A DNA stretch of 64,000 nt from Sulfitobacter guttiformis (GCF_003610455.1 NZ_RAQK01000001.1:2480001-2544000), one strand, 5' to 3'. Numbered from the stretch's first letter, positions 38,180 to 47,289 are shown. Translations and numbers: made by a program. Notes: generated by a model not told the origin, from the letters alone.

Positions 38180-39067
38180 ATGAAAATCGCAACTGCCGCC
38201 TATCCGCTCGATATTCTCACGTCATGGTCGCAGTATGAGGATAAAGTTGCCGACTGGGTTGCAGAGGCCGCAGGGCAGGGGGCTGACCTGCTGGTATTTC
38301 CTGAGTACGGCGCGATGGAGCTTGCCACGCTTGACGGGCTTGAGGTGGCGGGCGACCTCGAGCGATCATTGTTTTCCGTTTCCGACAAGATCGCAGAAGC
38401 GGACGAACTGCATGTGAGGTTGGCCGCAGAACATAATGTGCATATCGTCGCTGCTTCGGCGCCCGCTGCCACGGCCACGCGGCCTGTCAACCGTGCGCGC
38501 TTGATCACGCCGGATGGTCAGATCGGTGTGCAGGACAAACAGATTATGACCCGATTCGAACGGGAGGACTGGGGCGTGATCGGCGGTGGCCCGTTGCAGG
38601 TGTTCGATACTGCGCTGGGGCGGATTGGTATACTTATCTGTTATGATAGCGAGTTTCCCTTGCTGGGGCGCGCACTGGAGAGCTGTGATGTTATCGCCGT
38701 ACCCAGCGTGACCGAGGCGTTAGCGGGATACTGGCGGGTGCGAACGGGGGCAATGGCCCGCGCTCTTGAGAATCAGTGCATTACGGTGATGTCTTCGGTG
38801 GTCGGACAGGCGGACTGGTCGGAGGCTTTGGGGACTTGTGTGGGCGCGGGTGGTATTTTTTGCCCCCCCGATACCGGCTTTCCCCCCACAGGTGTTATGG
38901 CCGTGGCGGAAATCGGTATGCCCGGCTGGACCTATTCCGAGGTCGATATGAGTGCCATTGATCATGTGCGCCGCGACGGCGTTGTTCTCAATCGTACCCA
39001 TTGGGCCGAGCAGGCAGGACGCGATCATCCTGCGTTAAATGTGCCGTTGGGGCGTATCTCCTCTTGA
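38180..39067 (+). CDS. Carbon-nitrogen hydrolase (nitrilase superfamily)
   Basis: A 295-residue amidase-type enzyme with the catalytic triad in the expected order: Glu in LVFPEYGAME, Lys in VQDKQIMTRFE, Cys in GILICYDSEFP. Members act on nitriles, N-carbamoyl compounds or amides; the substrate is not readable. The gene runs away from cobB and is followed by infA. Confidence 0.9.
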   Translation: MKIATAAYPLDILTSWSQYEDKVADWVAEAAGQGADLLVFPEYGAMELATLDGLEVAGDLERSLFSVSDKIAEADELHVRLAAEHNVHIVAASAPAATATRPVNRARLITPDGQIGVQDKQIMTRFEREDWGVIGGGPLQVFDTALGRIGILICYDSEFPLLGRALESCDVIAVPSVTEALAGYWRVRTGAMARALENQCITVMSSVVGQADWSEALGTCVGAGGIFCPPDTGFPPTGVMAVAEIGMPGWTYSEVDMSAIDHVRRDGVVLNRTHWAEQAGRDHPALNVPLGRISS

Positions 39068-39133
39068 AAAACCCCTCCGATGCGCTCATTTAAGCGCTGT
39101 CCCCGTATGGGGGACGTATTTACAGGAGAGACC

Positions 39134-39352
39134 ATGGCCAAGGAAGATACGCTCGAATTTCCCGGTATCGTTAAGGAACTCCTGCCGAATGCGACGTTCC
39201 GGGTCGAGCTTGAAAACGGCCATGAGATCATCGCGCACACGGCAGGAAAAATGCGCAAAAATCGCATTCGTGTACTGGCTGGTGACAAGGTGCAGGTCGA
39301 GATGACCCCTTATGATCTGACCAAAGGCCGGATCAACTACCGTTTCAAATAA
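39134..39352 (+). CDS. infA: Translation initiation factor IF-1
   Basis: A 72-residue S1/OB-fold protein of the 30S initiation complex, with the unmistakable [20 protein letters not shown] start and [19 protein letters not shown]. The ATG at 39134 follows a CAGGAGA ribosome site 6 bases upstream. In Rhodobacterales infA commonly lies with maf, an RNase E/G-type gene and yacG, as here. Confidence 0.98.
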   Translation: MAKEDTLEFPGIVKELLPNATFRVELENGHEIIAHTAGKMRKNRIRVLAGDKVQVEMTPYDLTKGRINYRFK

Positions 39353-39365
39353 TACATTCCCCGCC

Positions 39366-39384
39366 CGCCCCGATGGTGGGGCGA
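39366..39384 (+). terminator. Hairpin between infA and maf
   Basis: Stem CGCCCC / GGGGCG with a short GATGGT loop, lying just after infA and overlapping the maf ribosome-site area (GAGGAG). No U-tract, so it may be an attenuator or a processing site and not a full terminator. Confidence 0.45.
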
Positions 39385-39394
39385 GGAGCTGCTT

Positions 39395-39973
39395 ATGAAA
39401 TTCATCCTCGGATCAGGATCTCCGCGTCGCAAGGATTTGCTGGCGCAAATTGGCGTTTATGCTGATGAAATTCGCGCGCCAGATATCGACGAAACCCCTA
39501 TAAAAGCGGAGTTACCGCGACCCTATTGCGCCCGCATCGCGCGTGAGAAGGTCGCAGCGGTAGAGGCTGATGCAGATGACATCGTGCTTTGTGCCGATAC
39601 CACTGTAGCGTTAGGGCGCCGTATTTTGGGCAAGCCCGCCGACCGCGCCGAGGCCGAACAATTCTTGCGCGCCCTGTCTGGTCGTCGTCACAAAGTGATT
39701 ACAGCCGTCGCGGTAAAGCGGGGCGACAAGATGTGGGAGCGCGATGTGATGAGCACCGTGCGTATGAAGAACCTTTCCGAGGAAGAGTTGACTGCCTACC
39801 TCGACACTGGTGACTGGGAAGGCAAGGCAGGCGGCTACGGCATTCAGGGCCCTGCTGGTGTACTGATTCCGTGGATCTCCGGATCATTTACCGGAATCGT
39901 GGGCCTTCCGCTGTCCGAAACTGCAAATCTGCTGCGCGCGAGCGGCTACCCCCTATATGGAGAAGGCTCATGA
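39395..39973 (+). CDS. Maf-type nucleotide pyrophosphatase
   Basis: A 192-residue house-cleaning pyrophosphatase. It opens [18 protein letters not shown], the Maf signature S-x-S-x-R-R, and has [10 protein letters not shown] with the catalytic acidic residue plus [10 protein letters not shown] near residue 145. This set hydrolyses non-canonical or modified nucleotides; YhdE-type (dTTP/UTP) versus YceF-type (m7GTP) cannot be decided by eye. The stop overlaps the next start (ATGA). Confidence 0.93.
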   Translation: MKFILGSGSPRRKDLLAQIGVYADEIRAPDIDETPIKAELPRPYCARIAREKVAAVEADADDIVLCADTTVALGRRILGKPADRAEAEQFLRALSGRRHKVITAVAVKRGDKMWERDVMSTVRMKNLSEEELTAYLDTGDWEGKAGGYGIQGPAGVLIPWISGSFTGIVGLPLSETANLLRASGYPLYGEGS

Positions 39974-40995
39974 AAGGCCGCACAATTATTCTCGACCACC
40001 TCGGTGATATCGAGGCTGCCGCCCTGATGGTGGACGGCAAGCTTGAAGATTTGTTGGTGGACACGCCCGATGCTGCCCGTGTCGGGACAATCTACCGCGC
40101 GATCGCGGACCGTCCTGTTAAAGGGCAGGGGGGCATGTTCCTCAAGACCCCCGATGGCATGGCGTTTTTGCGTCAGGTGAAGGGGCTTTCACCCGGTCAG
40201 CCGCTATTGGTGCAGGTTACCGGATTTGCCGAGGACGGAAAGGCCATCCCTGTTACCTCAAAGCTGCTGTTTAAAAGCCGTTACGCGATTGTCACCCCTG
40301 ATGCGCCGGGCCTCAATATCTCGCGCAGTGTGCGTGACGAGCCGGAGCGTGACCGTCTACTGGAGATTGCGCATGAGGCGATGGATGGTGCCGGATACGG
40401 CCTTATCCTCCGCTCGTGCTGCGCTGGCGCTGACAGTGATGCGATAGTCGAAGATATCGAAGCGATGCTGTCACTTGCCCAGACCGTTCTTACCGATGAG
40501 AGTAAGGACATGGAAACCCTTAGCGAGGGCGACGGGCCCCACGTCCTTGCATGGCGTGACTGGGTCGAGACAGCGCAAGTCGTGACCGAAGCTGGCGGTT
40601 TTGAAGAGCACGGCGTGCTAGATGCGCTGGATGCGCTCGCCGAGGATTTTGTACCGCTCGCGGGTGGCGCCTCCATGTATGTTGAGCCGACACGCGCGCT
40701 GGTGGCCGTCGATATCAACACCGGGGCTGATGTGTCTCTTGCCGCTGGCATAAAGGCCAACATGGCCTGCGCCCGCGCGCTGCCTCGTGCGCTGCGTTTA
40801 CGCGGGCTGGGAGGGCAAATCGTGCTCGACCTTGCTCCAATGCCGAAAAAGGACCGCCGCCCTTTTGAGACCGCCCTTCGCGCCGCGTTCAAGTCGGATG
40901 AAGTCGAGACCACGCTAGTCGGCTGGACCCCGCTGGGCCACTATGAGTTGCAACGCAAACGCGCGCGTGCGCCTTTGTCAGAGGTTCTCGCGTGA
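39970..40995 (+). CDS. Short ribonuclease E/G family protein
   Basis: A 341-residue Rne/Rng-type protein, clearly shorter than RNase G (about 490) or RNase E. It keeps the catalytic core block [18 protein letters not shown] and [13 protein letters not shown], and an N-terminal part ([29 protein letters not shown]) that resembles a reduced S1/RNase H-like region; a typical S1 domain and the CPxCxG zinc link are not visible. This small form is often found in Rhodobacterales next to maf and yacG. Substrate and whether it is active are uncertain. Confidence 0.85.
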   Translation: MKGRTIILDHLGDIEAAALMVDGKLEDLLVDTPDAARVGTIYRAIADRPVKGQGGMFLKTPDGMAFLRQVKGLSPGQPLLVQVTGFAEDGKAIPVTSKLLFKSRYAIVTPDAPGLNISRSVRDEPERDRLLEIAHEAMDGAGYGLILRSCCAGADSDAIVEDIEAMLSLAQTVLTDESKDMETLSEGDGPHVLAWRDWVETAQVVTEAGGFEEHGVLDALDALAEDFVPLAGGASMYVEPTRALVAVDINTGADVSLAAGIKANMACARALPRALRLRGLGGQIVLDLAPMPKKDRRPFETALRAAFKSDEVETTLVGWTPLGHYELQRKRARAPLSEVLA

Positions 40996-41177
40996 CTTGT
41001 CCGATCTGCTCTGGTGAAGTGGACAAAAAGTATCGGCCATTCTGCTCGCGACGTTGCGCTGATATCGATCTGGCCAAGTGGTTTTCAGGTGCTTACGCAA
41101 CCCCGTCCCAAGATCCTGACGATATAGAAAAAGTAATCGATGCCCTTGAAAACGAGCCAGAGCAAAAGCCGCACTGA
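40992..41177 (+). CDS. yacG: DNA gyrase inhibitor YacG
   Basis: A 61-residue zinc protein with CPICSGEV and CSRRCADIDLAKW, the CxxC...CxxxC zinc site of YacG, which binds GyrB and blocks gyrase. The start is GTG at 40992 overlapping the RNase stop (GTGA), consistent with a coupled operon infA-maf-rne/rng-yacG. The C-terminus is acidic. The tRNA-Phe gene follows. Confidence 0.92.
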   Translation: MTCPICSGEVDKKYRPFCSRRCADIDLAKWFSGAYATPSQDPDDIEKVIDALENEPEQKPH

Positions 41178-41278
41178 TCGGGCAATTGATCTTGTTTGTG
41201 GTTCAGGCAAAATGGGGCTGGACACCGCTCTGCTGAGACCCTAGAACGCCCACACCCGACCAGTTCGCTGGTCCCGGT

Positions 41279-41353
41279 GCCCGGGTAGCTCAGGGGTAGA
41301 GCAGTGGATTGAAAATCCTCGTGTCGGTGGTTCGATTCCGCCCCTGGGCACCA
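41279..41353 (+). tRNA. tRNA-Phe (GAA)
   Basis: Acceptor stem GCCCGGG pairs with CCTGGGC (one G-T), the D-arm is AGCTCAGGGGTAGAGC, the anticodon loop TTGAAAA has GAA, and the T-arm is GGTGG TTCGATT CCGCC, with encoded CCA at 41351-41353. Total 75 bases. One U-U mismatch is visible in the anticodon stem. The gene remains complete although an element is integrated at its 3' end. Confidence 0.96.
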
Positions 41354-41357
41354 TTTA
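41308..41357 (+). repeat. attL: 50-bp direct repeat inside the tRNA-Phe 3' end
   Basis: From ATTGAAAATCCTC in the anticodon loop to CCATTTA just past the tRNA, this 50-bp stretch is identical to 59272-59321. A tRNA 3' end duplicated at the far side of a segment carrying an integrase is the standard sign of site-specific insertion by a tyrosine recombinase. The bases on both sides differ between the copies, so the boundaries are sharp. Confidence 0.95.
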
Positions 41358-41818
41358 TAACTTATAATATCAGTTTTTACGTTAAAAATGCACGCTAAGC
41401 GTGTGTATTTCAAAAACACACCAAACGCACACTTTTTGACGTGTTCGCGGGCTGGTTTGCGCATGAAACACTGTGTTGAACAGAGTGTTTCTGGGTTGGT
41501 GTGAGAACACAGTGTTTAAGGACACAATGTTCGCCCCAACTAACCAGCAAAGTCCCAGCGCTGCAGCACTGCCATAGCTTGCGGTTTGTTGATGGCGTCT
41601 GACCACTGTGTTTGAGCCATCGCGTTCAATCCCATATGTTGTTGGAGATTTCACGGGCGTTCCTTTCGGCCCTTACCGGCCATTCACCCACGGACCGGCA
41701 TGCTGCGGTGCGGCCCGTCGAACCTGCCATTCGCTGCAACCGCGAAATCAAGGGATCGGCGAATTCACGGTTCGCCGGACAAAGCCGCCGTTTGCCACGC
41801 GCTTCTTTTGCAAAGTGG
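41358..41818. other. Left end of the element: repeat-rich, no gene
   Basis: Contains the repeat CAAAAACACAC at 41411-41421 followed by CGCACACT, then palindromic 11-mers AACACTGTGTT at 41467, AACAGAGTGTT at 41479, AACACAGTGTT at 41506 and GACACAATGTT at 41521, plus a weak copy at 41602. The same elements recur at the right end. I read them as recombinase arm sites or replication sites. No open frame here has a recognisable product. Confidence 0.7.
41411..41531 (+). repeat. Left-end arm repeats and palindromic 11-mers
   Basis: One CAAAAACACAC unit and four copies of a palindrome of the form NACACNGTGTT, two of them spaced by a single base exactly as at 59158-59180. Likely integrase/excisionase or replication-protein binding sites. 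Confidence 0.6.
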
Positions 41819-43579
41819 TCAAGATTCTTCGAATCGATAGCCGTTTGCGATACCAGATCTGTGCTTGATGGCATTCGTAATCACCCCCGCGTGGGATAAA
41901 CCAAGAGCGTCAGCGGCTGCCGTTCTAGAAGGATATTCGCCAACATATTGCCCGGTTTCTGCTGCGAAGGCTCGGACGCACTTTCGAGCATTTGGTGGGG
42001 TTTTAGGCGCAACATCCTTAGCATGTTGTTCGTTGTATGAAGCAATGCCTTCTTCGCTTAGCTCAGAGGGTTCCCAAGTGTAACCCCCTGCTACCGAACG
42101 CTTTCTATTGCAAACCGAAGTGATATGGCTCGGACTAACGCTCAATCCCCGAGAAATCATGATGGACGCCGCATCTGCCGCGTTCCAAAAGTGCTCGTCA
42201 CGCTCAATGCAACGAACAGGGTAGCCGTGCTGCACTCTAGTAAGTGGTTCGATTGAGGATGGATCAAACTTGTCCTTGCGAAAAAAACGCAACCCGTTCG
42301 ATATTGTTCTAGAATTGTTTGGATCAATCACCATTGAGACATTTCTGAAGCCTGCACGGGTAGCATCCGTTAAGCTCTCAAACTCGTGAACAATTTCCAA
42401 AGTGACAGGATCCACCCCCACGACGGCCACCGGAAGGTTCGTCAGGTCCTTTGGACGGGAAACATTAATACTGTCCCTTTCAACTATTTTGGCGTTCATT
42501 ACCCCAAGTTCTCGCTGATAGTCGACTTCCTCCGCTAGCAAGATCTGCAACTGACATTTTGCTGTCTCCACGATGAATTGAGCTCGCTCGAGGTAGTAGA
42601 TTTCCGTGTCTCCCCCCCATCGTTTGCCATTGCGCATGCCTGCGTAGAAAATCCGTGGGTCATACCAATCGCGACACAGGCGATGAATACGGGCTTCAAG
42701 GACGTAGGCGTCCCGCTCGGAAAGTATTGCGCTCCAAACAACCTCATTTAGGTGCCATGCGTACCGTTTGGTGAGCGACCTCGTCGTCACACCGACCTTG
42801 ATCGCTGAGATTTCAAAAACTTTGACGATCATCACGCCAATTTCTGTTAGCACACCTGCTTCACCGGTTTCTATAAGTCTCAGTAACCTGTGGTTTGTGA
42901 ATCCTGCCATCTCGCGGGCGCACTCATGGCAATAATATACAGCACCCATTGCCGAACCTTTGGTGGTCTCGAATTCCCCATGGCGATCGCACTTCATTTG
43001 AAGGCGGGTTCCAGACTCACCACGACGCAAGCCCAGAAGGTGGATGTGGTTTGGTAGATCATCTGCCAGTTCGTCGCGGACATCGTCTAGAGCGAGGAGC
43101 CTTGATGCTATGGTTGCATCACGAGCGCATGCGTCGCATCCGTGAGAATTACTGTTCTTTAGGTAGACAGCCTTGGTCGTCTTAATGGTGCCGTGTTTTT
43201 TGCACATTAATTGGAGCGACGCATTTGGGCCTTTGAATTCCCCAACGACTTCAACGTTCTCGGGCAACCTCTCTGCAAGCCATTCGCGGTAACGCTCAAG
43301 ATACATCTGGCTTTTAATCTTAGACTTCAACTCTGAAGCACAATCAGGGCAGCCCCCAGCATCGTTCGTTATGTGCAAACCCGGGGCGACCATGAAACCG
43401 CCGTGTTCTGGGCAGTTGATGGGCACTTTGGGCCGTTTGGAGGTTTCGAAGGCTTCGGCGGTGCTAGAGTAGTCGAAACGATCCCCATGGCATTCGTGCG
43501 CCCGCTTCATCCATCTGTTGAAGTTGCCCTCCACAATCTTCTTGTGCCCTGCCTCTGTGAGCTGCCTCTTTCTTTTCAT
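41819..43579 (-). CDS. Homing-endonuclease-like protein: zinc ribbons, GIY-YIG-like core, NUMOD repeats
   Basis: A 586-residue protein with three parts. (1) Three zinc-ribbon-like units: residues 30-80 (HGDRFDYS, CPEHGGF, CPDC), 110-151 (CKKHG, CDAC) and 180-220 (CDRHGEF, CHEC), as in DUF723-type phage proteins. (2) A GIY-YIG/T5orf172-like core about 250-305 (IVKVFEISAIKVGVTTRSLTKRY ... LEARIH). (3) Three NUMOD-like DNA-binding repeats at 384-435, 455-504 and 533-584, each ending G-x-R/T-F/W. Such proteins are free-standing homing endonucleases of phages. The gene is the first in the element and leftward. Confidence 0.75.
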   Translation of the reverse strand: MKRKRQLTEAGHKKIVEGNFNRWMKRAHECHGDRFDYSSTAEAFETSKRPKVPINCPEHGGFMVAPGLHITNDAGGCPDCASELKSKIKSQMYLERYREWLAERLPENVEVVGEFKGPNASLQLMCKKHGTIKTTKAVYLKNSNSHGCDACARDATIASRLLALDDVRDELADDLPNHIHLLGLRRGESGTRLQMKCDRHGEFETTKGSAMGAVYYCHECAREMAGFTNHRLLRLIETGEAGVLTEIGVMIVKVFEISAIKVGVTTRSLTKRYAWHLNEVVWSAILSERDAYVLEARIHRLCRDWYDPRIFYAGMRNGKRWGGDTEIYYLERAQFIVETAKCQLQILLAEEVDYQRELGVMNAKIVERDSINVSRPKDLTNLPVAVVGVDPVTLEIVHEFESLTDATRAGFRNVSMVIDPNNSRTISNGLRFFRKDKFDPSSIEPLTRVQHGYPVRCIERDEHFWNAADAASIMISRGLSVSPSHITSVCNRKRSVAGGYTWEPSELSEEGIASYNEQHAKDVAPKTPPNARKCVRAFAAETGQYVGEYPSRTAAADALGLSHAGVITNAIKHRSGIANGYRFEES

Positions 43580-44017
43580 TTACCTTGAGCTCCACCTTGT
43601 GCTGTGGGCGAGAATATTCCCTGCAGTTTTATCTCTCTTATTCAGCAGGACAAGTCTGGGTACCTTCGGTCGCAAGAACCAAGGATTTTTTTGTTCATCA
43701 TTCGACGGTCAGGTCAGCTTCCCACTTTATGTGTTAAAATATACAAGATGCAGCATCTATCACATTGGGCTCACTGCCGCCATTAGATCATTTGCAGCAT
43801 TCCTAGATGTGACCTCTCATTGAACGGCTGCTTTCGCCAGATTGCCTCAGAGCCCGCGCACTTGCAGCGAAAGTCCGTTTCCCGCCCTTGGTGTCTCGCA
43901 GCAATCTATATCACAGACAGGTAACAGCGCGTTTTGCGCCACAGAAACCCAAGTCCCAAAAACACACTGTAGTAGACTTGTCCGTAGTTTGAGCCGTACT
44001 GTGCAAGCAAGGAGAGC
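43580..44017. other. Integrase upstream region, 438 bp, no gene
   Basis: Between two divergent genes, so it should hold both promoters. It carries a copy of CAAAAACACAC at 43957-43967, 50 bases before the integrase start, the same unit that occurs at both element ends. An AAGGAGAGC ribosome site precedes the integrase. No convincing ORF. Confidence 0.65.
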
Positions 44018-45259
44018 ATGATGCGGCAGCTGCGGGACGACACACATATACTGTTAGACGGTGCAGTCCGTGTGTATCGGCGCGTGCGCAGCAGGCGCTG
44101 GCAGGCAGCCTTTACCATCGACGGGCACACAGTGCGTATCAGCACGGGCAAGCGCGACTTGGAAGAAGCCAAGGAATATGCAGGCGACGCATACCTTGAG
44201 TACAAATTTCGCCACAAGAACGACTTGCCCATCGTCACCAAGAAATTCTCTGACGTGGCACGACTGGCGATTTTGGACATGCGCAAGCAGCTGAACGCGG
44301 GCTTGGGCAAGAAAGTCTACAAAGACTACATCGTGTGCATAGAGAGCTATTTGATTCCGTTCTTTGGCTCGCAGCATGTCACATCAATCGACTACCAGAA
44401 AATCCAAGACTTCTATGAGTGGCGTCGTATCAAAATGGGGCGTGAACCCAAGGCAAGCACGTTGAACACACACAACTCCGCCATGAACCGAGTGTTTGAC
44501 GAAGCTGTGGCGCGAGGGTTTCTGGCGCACAAGAATGTGCCTCTGTTGGTGAACAAGGGCGAGAAAAGCGAACGTCGCCCAGACTTCACGCGCGAAGAAT
44601 ACGCAACGATGATCCGCAAGCTGCCCAGCTGGATCACACAGGGCAAAAAGGGCAAGCCCACTGACATGCGCCATCTGATGCGCGACTATGTATTGATCCT
44701 TGCCAATACAGGGATGAGGCACGGCACTGAGGCGCTGAACCTGCGCTGGAAGCATGTCACGCTGTTCGAAGACAAGGGGCTGCAATACCTAGAAATGAGC
44801 GTGTCGGGCAAAACAGGGCGGCGCGACATCATCTGCCGTTCTGGCACCATCAACTATCTCAAGCGCATTCACGAACGATCAGAAGACATCAAACACATCC
44901 CGTTTGAGCAGCTTCTAAAGAACAAAGTGGATTTGCCTGTGTTCCGCTTGCCGGATGGCACGGTGTCAAAGAACCTGCATCAGACGTTCCGAGCGTTTGT
45001 AACGGAGACAGGGCTGATTACATGTCCGCGCACTGCACAGAACCGAACGCTTTACAGTTTGCGGCACACCTATGCCACGTTCTCTCTGCTCAATGACGGC
45101 ATGGACATCCATGCGTTGGCTGTACAGATGGGCACAAGCATCGGCATGATCGAGCGGCATTACAGCCACCTTACGCCACGTTTGAAGAAGGATATGCTCA
45201 CAGGCAAGCGCTACGAGCTTTCGTATGCTGAATATCAGGCACAGCAAGCGTCAGGGTAG
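44018..45259 (+). CDS. int: Tyrosine integrase of the tRNA-Phe element
   Basis: A 413-residue tyrosine recombinase. Residues 1-60 form an arm-binding-like domain (YRRVRSRRWQAAFTIDGHTVRISTGKRDLEEA), 75-170 a core-binding SAM-like domain, and 190-395 the catalytic domain: R234 in NTGMRHGTEAL, K265 in SGKTGRR, SLRHT at 347-351 (first His replaced by Ser), and nucleophile Y382 in ERHYSHLTP. The usual LGH of motif II is replaced by MGTS, a less common variant. It sits near attL, reading into the element. It most likely catalyses integration and excision at tRNA-Phe. Confidence 0.93.
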   Translation: MMRQLRDDTHILLDGAVRVYRRVRSRRWQAAFTIDGHTVRISTGKRDLEEAKEYAGDAYLEYKFRHKNDLPIVTKKFSDVARLAILDMRKQLNAGLGKKVYKDYIVCIESYLIPFFGSQHVTSIDYQKIQDFYEWRRIKMGREPKASTLNTHNSAMNRVFDEAVARGFLAHKNVPLLVNKGEKSERRPDFTREEYATMIRKLPSWITQGKKGKPTDMRHLMRDYVLILANTGMRHGTEALNLRWKHVTLFEDKGLQYLEMSVSGKTGRRDIICRSGTINYLKRIHERSEDIKHIPFEQLLKNKVDLPVFRLPDGTVSKNLHQTFRAFVTETGLITCPRTAQNRTLYSLRHTYATFSLLNDGMDIHALAVQMGTSIGMIERHYSHLTPRLKKDMLTGKRYELSYAEYQAQQASG

Positions 45260-45435
45260 GGGCTTTGGCTATGGACTTTGCGTACGTGGGTTGCAAATGA
45301 AAATTATGCTGTTTTAGAAAGACGGAAAATCACTGTTTGTGATAAGAAGAGGTGTGGCGACGTTCTCCAAGATGTTGACAAGAAGCTTTTTGGCATGGCT
45401 TTCTATAGTCTATTGGAATATTTGATAGGTGAGAT

Positions 45436-45825
45436 ATGAAAAAGCGCATTTTTTCTTTAATAGCTGTGGCGATAGCGGTAGCAGGATGCGACCCCGCTAT
45501 GCAGGAAAAAGCCAGCCTAGCCGAAAAAATACCTGCCACTCAGACAAATTCAATCCCAATTAAAACAGCTGCGACTGAGCCGTTGGCAGACGGACTATAT
45601 AGCCAAACACTTGCCGGAAAACTGATAACTCTAAGTGTTGTTGATGGACAGCCAGTAAAATATACTTGGGGTGATAGTTATTCAACTACAGATATTTCTC
45701 GGCGCGGTGAAATGATCCAAATTGATGGTGCAAAGTTCAAAATACTTTCAAATAGTCCCGCTAAAATTTCGGGCATCTATAGTTGGGGCGGATATCTCCG
45801 TCGGCTGCACCTGACAAGAAAATGA
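45436..45825 (+). CDS. Small lipoprotein, paralogue of the 46069-46398 product
   Basis: A 129-residue predicted lipoprotein: MKKRIFSLIAVAIAVAGCDP has a lipobox ending at Cys18. A Thr/Lys-rich linker follows to residue about 50, then a beta-rich domain with GKLITLSVVDGQPVKYTWGD, MIQIDGAKFKIL and a closing LHLT. The same domain, with GQPVxYxWG and the I-x-IDxA block, is in the secreted protein encoded nearby on the other strand. I do not recognise the family. AT-richer than the flanking chromosome, which suits cargo of a mobile element. Confidence 0.65.
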   Translation: MKKRIFSLIAVAIAVAGCDPAMQEKASLAEKIPATQTNSIPIKTAATEPLADGLYSQTLAGKLITLSVVDGQPVKYTWGDSYSTTDISRRGEMIQIDGAKFKILSNSPAKISGIYSWGGYLRRLHLTRK

Positions 45826-46068
45826 CTGTGTGTATTTCATATCCTACCGCGCTAAAGGTATTCGGTAAGCCTTTTACGTAACTATAAGAACGATAGTTCA
45901 GTGGCTAGGTAATAAAATCTAGATGCCCAGGACTGAAGATTTTTCGGAGTTCACAGAAAAACTCAATGTTCAGCCTAATTTATAATTAGACGGTTTTAAA
46001 ATTCGCTAGCATTCATTGGTAGCAGCGCCTTGCTATCACCTGGACGATAAAGATCGTGTTCTAGAGCA

Positions 46069-46398
46069 CTAGCCACAGATAAAAGTGACGTCCTGGCCTT
46101 GCCCTTTAAACTGCCACTTCCCCTGAAATGCTGCTTTGCCGCTTTGAGTAGCGCCAACTTTCAAGTTCTCGATAACTGCTTGATCTATGGATATAACGTT
46201 TCCTGTCATGGAGACGTTTTTCGCTTTGTAGCTTCCCCATTTGTATGACACAGGCTGTCCGCCCTGTACTAATATTGTGGCGGTTTTCCCAGAAACGTTG
46301 CCCTTATAGGCGCAGTTGGACAACTCGCTAGCCATTGCGGGTACTGCAAGTGCTAACAACACCGCGCTTGCTGCCGAAACGATGATACCTAGACGCAT
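46069..46398 (-). CDS. Small secreted beta-rich protein, paralogue of the 45436-45825 product
   Basis: A 109-residue exported protein: the signal peptide runs MRLGIIVSAASAVLLALAV and cleaves after AMA. The mature domain (about 85 residues) has CAYKGNVSGKTATILVQGGQPVSYKWG, VISIDQAVIENL and a final FICG, with Cys near each end that could form a disulfide. It shares GQPVxYxWG and the I-x-ID-x-A block with the neighbouring lipoprotein. I chose the ATG at 46398 because the preceding reading begins with a poor signal. Function unknown; convergent with the lipoprotein gene. Confidence 0.68.
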   Translation of the reverse strand: MRLGIIVSAASAVLLALAVPAMASELSNCAYKGNVSGKTATILVQGGQPVSYKWGSYKAKNVSMTGNVISIDQAVIENLKVGATQSGKAAFQGKWQFKGQGQDVTFICG

Positions 46399-46598
46399 AA
46401 AATTTCCTAAATTCAAAAACCACAACAAATTGTTTGGCTACATTGATAAAAGTGGGTCAGTAGAACCTTCTCATCATGAAAATCGCATTCGATTCTGTCA
46501 ACCCATCTATAAATGCTCTATTTTAATAAGGTTCTTTGATATATTGGGGTTTTAAACTGGCGTTCGTGGCAATTTACGCTGAGGTTCGGTCTTAACAT

Positions 46599-47165
46599 TC
46601 AAAGCAGCTCGACTGCTTGGCTCAGCTGCTCTGAATTCACATCAATGTAGCGCTGCGTTGTCGATATGTGGCTGTGCCCCGCAAGTTCAGCAAGCAACCG
46701 CACACCTACGCCTTTGTTCGCCAGCCGCGTAATGTAGGTGCGCCGCCCCGAATGACTTGATGCATCTTTCAACCCGCATGCTTTGTATACGTCGAGGAAC
46801 AGCTGGCACATGGTGTTGCCTGAGAAGTGCCCGCCTTTCTGGCTTTCGAACAGAGGGCTGTTTTGATCTGCGCTGCGTATTGTTTCGCCGTACTCACTCA
46901 GCGATTTGCGCAACCGCTGGTTCAGGTACACTGTGCGGGTTTTGCCCCCTTTGCTTTGCTCTGCGCTGAGAATGAACTGACTGCGCACAGCACCAGCTTC
47001 ATCAAACACGTTGCCCACAGTCAGCGCTGCAATTTCCTTGGCGCGCAGCCCAGCGTAAAAGCTCACCATCACAATCGTTTCATCGCGGACTGGATGACGC
47101 CGACTGCGGCAGTAGTGTAAAACACGACGCAGCTGCGCCTCGTTCAATGTCTGTGCTTGGCGCAT
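46599..47165 (-). CDS. Minimal tyrosine recombinase, 188 aa
   Basis: Essentially only the catalytic domain: R41 in YAGLRAKEIAAL, Lys in SKGGKTRTV, H138 and R141 in SHSGRRTYIT, H164 in AGHSHIS, Y173 in TQRYIDV, so all key residues are present. Proteins of this size resemble FimB/FimE-type invertases or small plasmid resolvases, and could invert DNA or resolve dimers. It lies in the minus-strand gene block of the element and is separate from the integrase. Start at 47165 (MRQAQTLNEAQL) chosen over a longer frame. Confidence 0.88.
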   Translation of the reverse strand: MRQAQTLNEAQLRRVLHYCRSRRHPVRDETIVMVSFYAGLRAKEIAALTVGNVFDEAGAVRSQFILSAEQSKGGKTRTVYLNQRLRKSLSEYGETIRSADQNSPLFESQKGGHFSGNTMCQLFLDVYKACGLKDASSHSGRRTYITRLANKGVGVRLLAELAGHSHISTTQRYIDVNSEQLSQAVELL

Positions 47166-47226
47166 GTCAAAACTCCTAAAAACATAACGTTTTGTTAGCT
47201 TTGACTGTAAAGTCTGAGGTTCCGGT

Positions 47227-47249
47227 TGGTCGACCGAAATCACGCCAAG
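47227..47249 (-). promoter_or_regulatory. Shared operator-like motif, copy 1
   Basis: On the plus strand TTGGTCGACCGAAATC then ACG then CCAA: outer TTGG/CCAA arms flank CGACCGAAATC. It lies 61 bases upstream of the small recombinase start. A near copy precedes the DUF6641 gene at 48965-48988. Confidence 0.5.
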
Positions 47250-47289
47250 TCCGTATGCTATATTTTTCAATGACTTAGGCGATAACCTA

